NCBI GenBank assembly: GCA_964446495.1
Contig: CAYUOY010000215.1
Location: 1 to 5,700, forward strand
Length of the DNA: 5,700 bases
Reading direction: 5' to 3'
Source: JAADHU01 sp964446495
GTDB lineage: Bacteria > Pseudomonadota > Gammaproteobacteria > Steroidobacterales > Woeseiaceae
The notes beneath the pieces are model-generated. The model was not told the origin of the DNA and did no database searches. It saw only the letters and a list, made by a program, of their open reading frames with translations. Below, one piece after another: positions 1 to 5,700 of this stretch; position 1 is the stretch's first letter, and every line of letters begins with the position of its first letter. Both the position numbers and the translations under genes were made by a program.

Positions 1-1344
1 GTACTCGTCCCCTAGCATCAGAAGTGCCCGATAGAGAAATTCGACATCCTCAAACTGGGCGTCTTTGACCGCGCGCAGGGCCTTTGACGTGAGCACTACG
101 CATCCCGCCAGCTCTTGTTCAGCCCAATCGCCGAGGTCCGCCAGACTGCCGGGAATGTTGATAGCTGGTGTTTGGCCACCCAGTGCAGTGAGGCGGCTTT
201 CCAAGGTTCTTACGCGATCACGCAGCCAGAGTTCCCGTGACTCAGATTCAAGGGCTCGGTCCATCATTTGCTTGCGCTCACGCTCTTCCTCGTCGGCAAG
301 CGCAGAAAAATCATCCCGTTCAGCAGCGAGCATACTGTTCTCCTCTTCCAGCAAAGCAACCATTTCCGCATCACTTTTATGCTCTGCTTTGGCCTGTTGA
401 CGCCGGTGAGCAGCAACTGCCTGGCGTACCCTTGCAAAGGGTGGTACCAAGTCATCTGACCAACGAAGCGTTTGCTCAGCAGCGGACCCGGTGAGCAGGT
501 CGACGAAAGCAGTGGGACCAATATCCCCCCAGTTCCTAATCGCCCCTGGGAGCGCCAGGGGGTGACTGAACGGGCTATCTGCTTCTATGTCGCAGCCGGG
601 CTTATATGTGCGTACGGCGCCTCGGAATACCGAAATGCGCTTGCCAACAAGATCGGTCAACCGATACGTGAGCGGTCCGGGAATAATGGCCACGTGCCCA
701 ACGCCTGACAACCTCTGAGCTAAGCGATTAACGTCGAGTGCCGCTTTGAGGGGATCGCTTTCACCCTCACCTAAGGATACAACGAACACTGGAAGCCGCC
801 GCGAAGGGAGGCGGATCAGTTCAACCAGTCGATCCACCTCCGCCTCAAACCCAACAACCCATGGCTCAGAATCTACAACGAGCCCATCCTGTAGAAGACC
901 CACTTTTTCAGCAATTTGGCGGACAACGCCCGGCACCCCCGGTACGATCTGGACATCGTCATGCCGTGTTTGAAGGTGCTGTCGGATGCCGGGCACGCCC
1001 TGTAGTTTGGCGCAGACCACGGTAACTTCAGTGCTCCACACCTGCCCTGGCACCGATTTGTCCATGTCATTCAGGCGAAGGGTCCAGTAGTCTATGTCGC
1101 CCTCCTGGTGCCGGACGGCCGTCGCTGTATTGCCGGCATTGTCGAGGTCAAAACCCTCTAGTTTCCATGCTGCCTCGGGCAGTCTTCCGGCACGTTTGCT
1201 GGCCCATTTGAGAACCTCGGTTCGCGCGACACTAAGGCGATCACCGTGACTAGCGTCAGGGATGTCAGCGAGGATATTTAAAATGGGCACATTCCGGGGA
1301 CTTGTTCCCCGTATTTCTCCTAACTGCTTGCGAAGCGACTCCAT
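1..1344 (-). CDS. Uncharacterised coiled-coil protein of an R-M operon (partial, C-terminus outside window)
   Basis: An uninterrupted reading frame of 448 codons runs from ATG at 1344 to base 1 with no stop, so the 3' end lies outside the window. I do not recognise a named family. Residues about 38-190 form an N-terminal module with motifs VARTEVLKWA (38-47), STEVTVV (104-110) and VPGVVRQIAEKVGL (137-150). Residues 184-285 look alpha/beta, with hydrophobic strands LPVFVVSL (184-191) and VGHVAIIPG (215-223), then a distinctive GKRISVFRGAVRTYKPG (234-250). Residues about 303-388 are very rich in E, R, K, Q, A and L and read as a coiled coil. A helical segment with FEDVEFLYRALLML (431-444) follows. 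No signal peptide or membrane segment is seen, so it is probably cytosolic. It starts 71 bases after the metallopeptidase stop with a strong ribosome site. An in-frame ATG at 1389 would add 15 residues but has a weaker site. A defence role is inferred from position only. Confidence 0.85.
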   Translation of the reverse strand, partial: MESLRKQLGEIRGTSPRNVPILNILADIPDASHGDRLSVARTEVLKWASKRAGRLPEAAWKLEGFDLDNAGNTATAVRHQEGDIDYWTLRLNDMDKSVPGQVWSTEVTVVCAKLQGVPGIRQHLQTRHDDVQIVPGVPGVVRQIAEKVGLLQDGLVVDSEPWVVGFEAEVDRLVELIRLPSRRLPVFVVSLGEGESDPLKAALDVNRLAQRLSGVGHVAIIPGPLTYRLTDLVGKRISVFRGAVRTYKPGCDIEADSPFSHPLALPGAIRNWGDIGPTAFVDLLTGSAAEQTLRWSDDLVPPFARVRQAVAAHRRQQAKAEHKSDAEMVALLEEENSMLAAERDDFSALADEEERERKQMMDRALESESRELWLRDRVRTLESRLTALGGQTPAINIPGSLADLGDWAEQELAGCVVLTSKALRAVKDAQFEDVEFLYRALLMLGDEY

Positions 1345-1350
1345 ACTATC

Positions 1351-1357
1351 TCCCTCC
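1351..1357 (-). promoter_or_regulatory. Strong Shine-Dalgarno of the coiled-coil gene
   Basis: The minus strand reads GGAGGGA followed by six bases (GATAGT region) and then ATG at 1344. This close match to the anti-Shine-Dalgarno decides the start at 1344 over the in-frame ATG at 1389, which has only a weak AGG-like match upstream. It is the strongest ribosome site in the window and suggests independent translation rather than simple coupling. Confidence 0.75.
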
Positions 1358-1362
1358 AGAAC

Positions 1363-1380
1363 GGACTGAAATTTCTGTCC
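1363..1380. promoter_or_regulatory. 18-bp near-perfect palindrome, possible operator or 5' UTR hairpin
   Basis: The plus strand reads GGACTGAAATTTCTGTCC. The two 9-base halves are reverse complements apart from one mismatched pair (T1367/T1376), with GAAATTTC at the centre. It sits just upstream of the Shine-Dalgarno of the coiled-coil gene and downstream of the metallopeptidase stop. The size and dyad symmetry fit a dimeric repressor site; as RNA it would have almost no loop, which makes DNA binding the likelier reading. The function is inferred. Confidence 0.4.
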
Positions 1381-1384
1381 AAGC

Positions 1385-1413
1385 TGCATACCAACCTGGA
1401 ACACTGGCAACAA
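1385..1413 (-). promoter_or_regulatory. Weak sigma70-like promoter candidate
   Basis: On the minus strand TTGTTG (1413-1408) and TATGCA (1390-1385) are separated by exactly 17 bases, and the -10 box is preceded by TGG, which fits an extended -10 (TGn). Each hexamer matches consensus at only three of six positions. Transcription from here would start close to the palindrome at 1363-1380, placing that site where a repressor could block initiation. Low confidence. Confidence 0.22.
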
Positions 1414-1415
1414 AC

Positions 1416-2156
1416 TCAGTAACCCCAGTCCTCATGCCCCAATGGGGCCTTGCTCAGCATTTCCCGATACTGTCGCCACTGCGGCATGAAGTTGTCCATC
1501 AATGCCAGGAAGTGGTCGTTGTGGTGTCGCTCCAGAAGATGCACCAGTTCATGCACCACGATGTATTCCAAACACTGAACCGGCTTCTTGGCCAGTTCCA
1601 GATTGATCCAGATCCGCCGAGCATCAATGTTGCAGCTTCCCCACTTGGTCTTCATCTTCTTGATGCCCCAAGCGGCGACCTCGACCTCCAACTTCGACTG
1701 CCACTTCTCCAGCAGCGGTGGAACCAGTTCCCTCAGTTGCTCACGGTGCCAACGCAACAAGATCGCTTCCCGTTGTTCGGAACCGGTTCTTGGGCGGACA
1801 AAAAGGTCCAGTGAGGCGATCCCGCGCACTGCGACTCTAGCCGGGCCAGCCTGCTCATGCACACGCAGGCGATAGCGTCGACCTAGGAAGTAATGGCTCT
1901 CGCCATTGACCATCTCGCGCTGGGACTGGCGGGGCTGTTCTTCAAAGTGGGCACGTTGTCGTTTGATCCAGCCCAACTTGTCGATCACCGCTAGTCGGAC
2001 CGCCTCATCACTCACAACCAAAGGCACAGCCACACGCACACGCCCATTGGGCGGATAGACGCCCAAGTGAAGATTCTTGATATCCTTCCGCACCACCTCA
2101 ACGGCAATACCGCCAACAACCATACGTCTGACTTCAGTTAGCTTATCAATATTCAT
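1416..2156 (-). CDS. YgjP/DUF45-type zinc metallopeptidase (M48-annotated)
   Basis: The 246-residue product carries the signature of the YgjP-like DUF45 (PF01863) metallopeptidase family, often annotated 'M48 family metallopeptidase' or SprT-like. The zinc site is HELVH (202-206), with H202 and H206 as ligands, E203 as catalytic base, and H212 as the probable third ligand in the family spacing. The conserved KWGSC (171-175) and WINLEL (183-188) blocks precede it in the expected order. The length is usual for the family and no signal peptide or membrane segment is seen, so it is a cytosolic enzyme. The ATG lies inside the last codons of hsdR (11-base overlap) and has only a poor ribosome site (GGTG about 10 bases upstream), so translation is probably coupled to hsdR. 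Genes of this family are often found next to hsdR. The substrate is unknown; control of R-M subunits is an inference. Confidence 0.9.
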   Translation of the reverse strand: MNIDKLTEVRRMVVGGIAVEVVRKDIKNLHLGVYPPNGRVRVAVPLVVSDEAVRLAVIDKLGWIKRQRAHFEEQPRQSQREMVNGESHYFLGRRYRLRVHEQAGPARVAVRGIASLDLFVRPRTGSEQREAILLRWHREQLRELVPPLLEKWQSKLEVEVAAWGIKKMKTKWGSCNIDARRIWINLELAKKPVQCLEYIVVHELVHLLERHHNDHFLALMDNFMPQWRQYREMLSKAPLGHEDWGY

Positions 2157-5100
2157 TCTGGTGCTTCACCAATTCCAGAATCCGGTCGGTTTCTGATTCA
2201 AGATCCAATGGCGGCTGAATGTCCCCTGTCTCCTGAGCACGAAGGTCGTGTCCGATTGGAATCAATGGTGCCAAAACATGGCGAACGGCGATGCGCACCC
2301 GCCGGGTCTTCATAGTGTTTTCGCGCCAGCCGTCCTGCCGACTTTCCTGTACAGCCTGGTGGACCGCAAGGGCCAGCGCCTCATCCTTACTCAGATTATT
2401 GAAGATAGCCTGCTTAGCAGCAGTATCCAGCGATGGCGGATAGCCGCCCGGGCCGCCTCCCGGCTTCGTCGCTTGCTTCGTGAGCACAGCGATCTTTTCC
2501 AGATACTCCTTGTAGCTCACCACACCTTTCCTTCGTTGCTCGATCAGCGCATCCAGCAACTTGGACATCCTCTCGTAGTAGGCGGGGTCGACCGGCGACT
2601 CGTTGATGATGAGCTTGCGGACATTGTTCTCGATGGTCTCGGCAACCGCGTCTTCGCTCTTTTTGATGCCTTTGGGCAACGCATCCACCGCTTCCGGCCC
2701 TCGCTCAACAATCAGTTGAATCAGACTCAGATCATCGAAGGCAGAAATCTTCTCGCTCTCGTCGGCTCGGATGTAAGTGTCGATCAAATGGCGCATGGCA
2801 GGCTCGTAGGCCTTGAGGTCGATGTAGTCCCCGCTGGCCAGCTTCACCTCGTCGCGCACCTTGGTGTAGTGATCTACCTCGGTCCTGATCTTGGCAATCT
2901 CATCCGGCTTGTAACCTGCCTCGACCAGTTCGCCCGCAATGCTGGCGTATGCGCGCAACAGGGCTGCCACAAACTTGTAGAGTTTCAGTCGCTTCGGTTC
3001 GTTGTCCTTTAGCTGCTCGGCATTGCCGGAGTCCTGGGCGCAGAAATAGCGCAGATAGGCCGCAGAATCCCTGGGCATGTCCACCGGCTCGCACAACGCC
3101 TTGACCGCTTCGCGAGCCTCTTCCAGATCCTCCCTCCCCTTCTCCAGCCGGTTTTCCAGCAGGCCAGCTACGTCTTCCTTGTCATACCCATCCAGGGCGC
3201 CACTGGTGTAATCCGCCACTGCACCTTCCAGGCTCTTGAACAGGTCCTTGTAATCGACGATGTAGCCGTATTCCTTGTCATCACCATCCAGCCGATTGAT
3301 GCGGCAAATGGCCTGAAACAGGCCGTGGTCGCGCATCTGTTTGTCGATGTAGAGATAGGTAGCCGATGGCGCATCGAACCCGGTCAGCAGCTTGTCCACA
3401 ACGATCAGCAGCTTCATCTGACCTGGCTCGTCGATGAATTTCTTCTTCACCTCTTGCTCGAATATCTCAATCTTGTTGATAGCCTTTTCAGGCAGCTCAT
3501 CGAACCAATCGGCAAGCATCTGGGAGTACACGCCGTACTTGAGCAGGTTGTCCGTTTCGCCCTCGCCAGTGGTCTCACCCTTGGCATCAGCCACACTCGG
3601 TACATAGCTGGTGACAATGGCGCACTTGCCGTTGAGTTCTGTCTTGGCGAATAACTCGTAGAATTTACAGGCCTCAAAGATGCTTCCCGCAACCAGCATG
3701 GCGTTGCCATAGCCATCCATTAGTCGCGGCTTGGTATTCATATCGAGCAGAATATCTTCGACGATCCGTTCCAGCCGGTCCTGACTGGAGAGCACCCGCT
3801 GCATGGTGCCCCACTTCTGTTTTAGCTGGGCCTTGGCCAGGTCGTTCAACCCCTGGGTCTTGGCCTCGAACCACTGGTCGATCTTTTTCTTGTTAGTCAA
3901 TCGCTGGTCGATATCCCGCGCCTCGTAGCGAAGATCCAGCACCACGCCCTCGCGCACGGCCTGGTCGAACTTGTAGGTGTGGATGTAACGACCAAAAACC
4001 TCGATGCTTTTCTTCTTGTCGGCCTTGAGTAGCGGCGTACCGGTAAAGCCGATGAATACCGCATTGGGCAGCAGCGCCTTCATGGCCTTGTGCAAGTCAC
4101 CCGATTGAGTGCGGTGGCACTCGTCCACGAATACATGAATGTCGCCCTTGGCCTGAAAGGCCGGCGGCAAGTTCTGCAGCGAATCGATGAAAGCCTTCGT
4201 GCCTTCGCCGTTGTCTTGCTCACCATTACCTCGCCCGCCAAATTTGTGCACCAGCGAGCAAAGCAGTGATTCCTCAGTGCGATTCAGTTTGTCGATCAAG
4301 TCCATACCGCTTTCTGTACGGTAGATGTCCTCGCTGACACCCTTGAAGACCTTTTCAATCTGCTCGTCCAGCTCGGTACGATCGGTGATGATCAGCACCC
4401 GTGCACCGGGTCGGTTCTCACGAATCCACTTGGCCAGCCAGACCATGGTGAGTGACTTGCCGCTTCCCTGGGTGTGCCAGATGATGCCGCCCTCGCGGCG
4501 GCGGATGTAATCCTGCGCTGCTTTCACACCAAAGTACTGGTTCTGCCGGCATATCTTTTTAGTGCCCGCGTCGAACACCACAAAATCGTGGATCAATTCC
4601 AGAAAACGGGCCTTCTCGCACACTTGCAATAGGTTACGGTCCAGCAGGTTTGGCTCATCGGCGTACTCGCCACTCTCCTCCACCCACTTGAGGTAATACT
4701 TTTCCGGGGTCTCGATGGTGCCGTAGCGCAGCCCTTCACTGTCATTACCCGCCATCACCCACTGCATGGTGGAAAAAAATGGCTGGATAAACTCCTTCTT
4801 CTGGTTATCCAAGTTCTGGCGGATGCCTTCAGCGACCGATACCGTGGAACGCTTCAGTTCCAGAACACCCAGCGCGATACCATTCACGTACAACACCACA
4901 TCCGGGCGTTTGGTGTTGGCCTTGGCAGCATTAGCCAGATCGGCACCTTTGACCGTCACCTCCTCGGCGATGGCGAAGTGGTTGTTCTCAGGGTTTTCCC
5001 AGTCGATGAGCCAGACGGTCACCGTGTTCTCACCCAATTCTGGCTTAACCTTCACGCCATAGCGCAGCTTCTCGTAAACGGCACGGTTGCGGTCGTAGAG

Positions 5101-5325
5101 ATGTTTGCTGGTATCTCCCGCTATCTTCTCCAGTGAATGGATGGCACGGTTGATGAGTGTGTTGTCCACGCCTTGCTTTGTCAGCCAGGCATGCAGCAGT
5201 TCAGGCTCGATATTGCGGTTGTCGCGGTCAATCCAGTTGCCCTGGTACTCATAGCCCAACTGTTCCCGAAACAGTTCGACGACTCGGGCCTGGGTCTTCT
5301 TTTCGATCTGGCCGACAGTACTCAT
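2146..5325 (-). CDS. hsdR: Type I restriction enzyme R subunit (HsdR), ATP-dependent translocase and endonuclease
   Basis: The 1059-residue protein is the motor and nuclease subunit of a type I R-M complex, which translocates DNA using ATP and cuts away from the recognition site. The N-terminal PD-(D/E)xK nuclease is visible as PDVVLY (D142) and LELKR (E156, K158). The superfamily 2 helicase core follows: Walker A TQGSGKS (285-291), IITDRTELDEQI (312-323), DECH (401-404), FTGTP (427-431), motif V-like LLTGFDAPS (646-654) and motif VI QAICRINR (671-678). Residues about 700-950 form the helical region that links to the methylase in this family, then a glycine/proline-rich linker (954-964) and a C-terminal domain. 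No frameshift or missing catalytic residue is seen. I chose ATG 5325 because family members begin around MSTVGQ and AAGGGGG lies just upstream; a GTG at 5442 would add 39 residues unlike the family. HsdM and HsdS are not in the window. Confidence 0.97.
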   Translation of the reverse strand: MSTVGQIEKKTQARVVELFREQLGYEYQGNWIDRDNRNIEPELLHAWLTKQGVDNTLINRAIHSLEKIAGDTSKHLYDRNRAVYEKLRYGVKVKPELGENTVTVWLIDWENPENNHFAIAEEVTVKGADLANAAKANTKRPDVVLYVNGIALGVLELKRSTVSVAEGIRQNLDNQKKEFIQPFFSTMQWVMAGNDSEGLRYGTIETPEKYYLKWVEESGEYADEPNLLDRNLLQVCEKARFLELIHDFVVFDAGTKKICRQNQYFGVKAAQDYIRRREGGIIWHTQGSGKSLTMVWLAKWIRENRPGARVLIITDRTELDEQIEKVFKGVSEDIYRTESGMDLIDKLNRTEESLLCSLVHKFGGRGNGEQDNGEGTKAFIDSLQNLPPAFQAKGDIHVFVDECHRTQSGDLHKAMKALLPNAVFIGFTGTPLLKADKKKSIEVFGRYIHTYKFDQAVREGVVLDLRYEARDIDQRLTNKKKIDQWFEAKTQGLNDLAKAQLKQKWGTMQRVLSSQDRLERIVEDILLDMNTKPRLMDGYGNAMLVAGSIFEACKFYELFAKTELNGKCAIVTSYVPSVADAKGETTGEGETDNLLKYGVYSQMLADWFDELPEKAINKIEIFEQEVKKKFIDEPGQMKLLIVVDKLLTGFDAPSATYLYIDKQMRDHGLFQAICRINRLDGDDKEYGYIVDYKDLFKSLEGAVADYTSGALDGYDKEDVAGLLENRLEKGREDLEEAREAVKALCEPVDMPRDSAAYLRYFCAQDSGNAEQLKDNEPKRLKLYKFVAALLRAYASIAGELVEAGYKPDEIAKIRTEVDHYTKVRDEVKLASGDYIDLKAYEPAMRHLIDTYIRADESEKISAFDDLSLIQLIVERGPEAVDALPKGIKKSEDAVAETIENNVRKLIINESPVDPAYYERMSKLLDALIEQRRKGVVSYKEYLEKIAVLTKQATKPGGGPGGYPPSLDTAAKQAIFNNLSKDEALALAVHQAVQESRQDGWRENTMKTRRVRIAVRHVLAPLIPIGHDLRAQETGDIQPPLDLESETDRILELVKHQNEY

Positions 5326-5329
5326 GACA

Positions 5330-5337
5330 CCCCCTTC
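5330..5337 (-). promoter_or_regulatory. Shine-Dalgarno of hsdR that fixes the start
   Basis: The minus strand reads GAAGGGGG, then TGTC, then ATG at 5325. The purine run at proper distance supports this ATG over the upstream GTG at 5442, which lacks a comparable site. The same run forms part of the second copy of the direct repeat at 5331-5373. Confidence 0.65.
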
Positions 5338-5373
5338 AACGTAGCCCATAGGCAACGCGCCTTCTATGTAGCC
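5331..5373 (-). repeat. Imperfect direct repeat, 27-base period, at the hsdR start
   Basis: On the minus strand GGCTACATAGAAGGCG (5373-5358) and GGCTACGTTGAAGGGG (5346-5331) match at 13 of 16 positions and begin exactly 27 bases apart. The similarity does not extend beyond the 16 bases. The period is nine codons, so in the hsdR frame they would read GYIEG and GYVEG. Each copy carries a GAAGG ribosome-site core followed by a possible start (TTG after the first, ATG after the second). Most likely a local duplication of the translation-initiation region; significance uncertain. Confidence 0.6.
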
Positions 5374-5456
5374 GTATTCCTGCACACGAATACACGCCTT
5401 TCCAGCAACTGTGCAGCCAACAATCTGATCGATCAACGGCACACGAGCAACCGAAC

Positions 5457-5496
5457 TTATAGGTATTTATACCCGTTTATACGGTCGTATACGCCC
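5457..5496. repeat. Four helically phased 10-bp units with TATA cores
   Basis: On the plus strand TATA occurs at 5458, 5468, 5478 and 5488, exactly 10 bp apart. The units are TTATAGGTAT, TTATACCCGT, TTATACGGTC and GTATACGCCC. Within them are a 6-base inverted repeat with 2-base spacer (TATACGGTCGTATA, 5478-5491) and the palindrome CGTATACG (5486-5493). The array lies 130-170 bases upstream of hsdR. On the minus strand several TATAAA/TATAAG cores could act as -10 boxes, but I see no good -35 at the correct distance. Helical phasing puts all cores on one face of the DNA, which fits a co-operative regulator site, a flexible or bent promoter region, or both. Confidence 0.5.
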
Positions 5497-5570
5497 TTCA
5501 CCGCATACTTCACTATAACTCTCACCCATCGAACGCCCGGCATGTAGTTCTCACAATCCGCTAGCTTCAG

Positions 5571-5584
5571 GGCAAAACCTTGCC
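5571..5584. other. Small hairpin after the upstream gene
   Basis: GGCAA and TTGCC form a perfect 5-bp stem with a 4-base loop, only 4 bases past the stop of the upstream minus-strand gene. No U-tract follows on the minus-strand transcript, so it is not a convincing intrinsic terminator; it could be a weak pause or mRNA-end stabiliser. Confidence 0.3.
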
Positions 5585-5588
5585 ACAA

Positions 5589-5700
5589 TCAACCCAGCTC
5601 ATTTATCTCATCCTGAAGCTTTTCCAACACCCTCATGATCTCAGCAAAATCAGGAATCTCACCAAAAATCATATTCGCCATCGCCCGATAATCAGCCTCA
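5589..5700 (-). CDS. C-terminal end of an upstream operon gene, possibly an AbiEii-type nucleotidyltransferase toxin (partial)
   Basis: A frame open from the window edge ends at TGA (5591-5589) after 36 full codons. The tail includes YRAMANMIFGEIPDFAEIM (residues 4-22 of the visible part) and ends in a short amphipathic helix, VLEKLQDEINELG. The pattern of an MIFGEIP-like block followed by a final helix ending in IN resembles, from memory, the C-terminus of proteins annotated AbiEii/AbiGii toxin, which are nucleotidyltransferases often paired with an AbiEi antitoxin and common in defence islands and within type I R-M operons. The catalytic part is outside the window, so the assignment cannot be tested here. 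It lies on the same strand as hsdR and ends 263 bases before its start. That it is coding is much better supported than what it encodes. Confidence 0.6.
   Translation of the reverse strand, partial: EADYRAMANMIFGEIPDFAEIMRVLEKLQDEINELG

Larger units (their letters stand above)
5326..5588. other. Intergenic region between the upstream gene and hsdR
   Basis: About 263 bases with no convincing gene, AT-richer in its middle than the coding flanks. It holds the hairpin at 5571-5584, the phased TATA array at 5457-5496 and the direct repeat at 5331-5373. A gap this long inside an R-M operon suggests that hsdR has its own promoter or regulatory input here, although no consensus promoter stands out. 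The hsdR frame stays open upstream to a TAA in the TATA array, but this extension has no family resemblance. Confidence 0.55.

Noticed and set aside
264..1070. Short minus-strand frames at 264-521 and 873-1070, and plus-strand frames at 65-400, 472-708 and 746-973
   Set aside because: They overlap the long continuous minus-strand frame 1344-1, which has a strong ribosome site, motif-like blocks and a coherent coiled coil.
1..1344. Region as a broken or frameshifted pseudogene
   Set aside because: Translating the minus strand from 1344 gives a single frame of 448 codons with no stop to the window edge, so there is no sign of decay.
1302..1814. 170-codon plus-strand open frame
   Set aside because: It runs opposite the metallopeptidase, including its KWGSC and HELVH motifs, and across the gap; its sequence is rich in L, Q and P without domain features.
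2248..3012. 254-codon plus-strand open frame opposite hsdR
   Set aside because: It is antisense to the well-supported HsdR C-terminal region, has no recognisable motif, and is the kind of mirror frame that appears opposite GC-biased codons.
5457..5543. 28-codon minus-strand ORF (ATG 5543) ending in the TATA array
   Set aside because: The product is basic and amphipathic, which could suggest a small peptide, but the ribosome site is poor, and the C-terminal third is just translation of the repeat array.
5137..5547. 136-codon plus-strand open frame covering the hsdR start and intergenic region
   Set aside because: Opposite the conserved N-terminus of HsdR; no convincing ribosome site or motif.
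5571..5584. Hairpin as rho-independent terminator of the upstream gene
   Set aside because: The stem is only 5 bp and there is no following U-tract on the minus-strand transcript.

Overview
The window reads almost entirely on the minus strand and looks like part of a type I restriction-modification (R-M) defence operon from a bacterium of moderately high GC content. A proteobacterium is plausible from gene style and codon use, but nothing in the window fixes the taxon. Transcription runs from high to low coordinates.

Layout in transcription order: (1) 5700-5589, the last 36 codons of a gene entering the window, whose tail resembles the end of AbiEii/AbiGii-type nucleotidyltransferase toxins (tentative). 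(2) 5588-5326, an AT-richer intergenic stretch of about 263 bases. It holds a small hairpin, four TATA cores spaced exactly 10 bp apart, and an imperfect direct repeat of 27-base period just before the next start. (3) 5325-2146, hsdR, the type I restriction motor/nuclease subunit (1059 aa), intact with all key motifs. (4) 2156-1416, a YgjP/DUF45-type zinc metallopeptidase overlapping the end of hsdR by 11 bases. (5) 1415-1345, a short gap with an 18-bp near-perfect palindrome, a weak promoter candidate and a strong Shine-Dalgarno. (6) 1344-1, at least 448 codons of an uncharacterised protein that leaves the window without a stop. It has an N-terminal module, a central alpha/beta region, a strongly charged coiled coil, and the start of a helical C-terminal part.

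How they may work together: HsdR needs HsdM and HsdS, which are not in the window and would be expected upstream, beyond base 5700. The metallopeptidase is probably translationally coupled to HsdR and is a candidate partner or regulator. The large coiled-coil protein is the least understood component and the best candidate for something new. Its palindrome and strong ribosome site suggest it can also be expressed separately from hsdR. No plus-strand gene, tRNA, rRNA, CRISPR array or insertion sequence could be supported.
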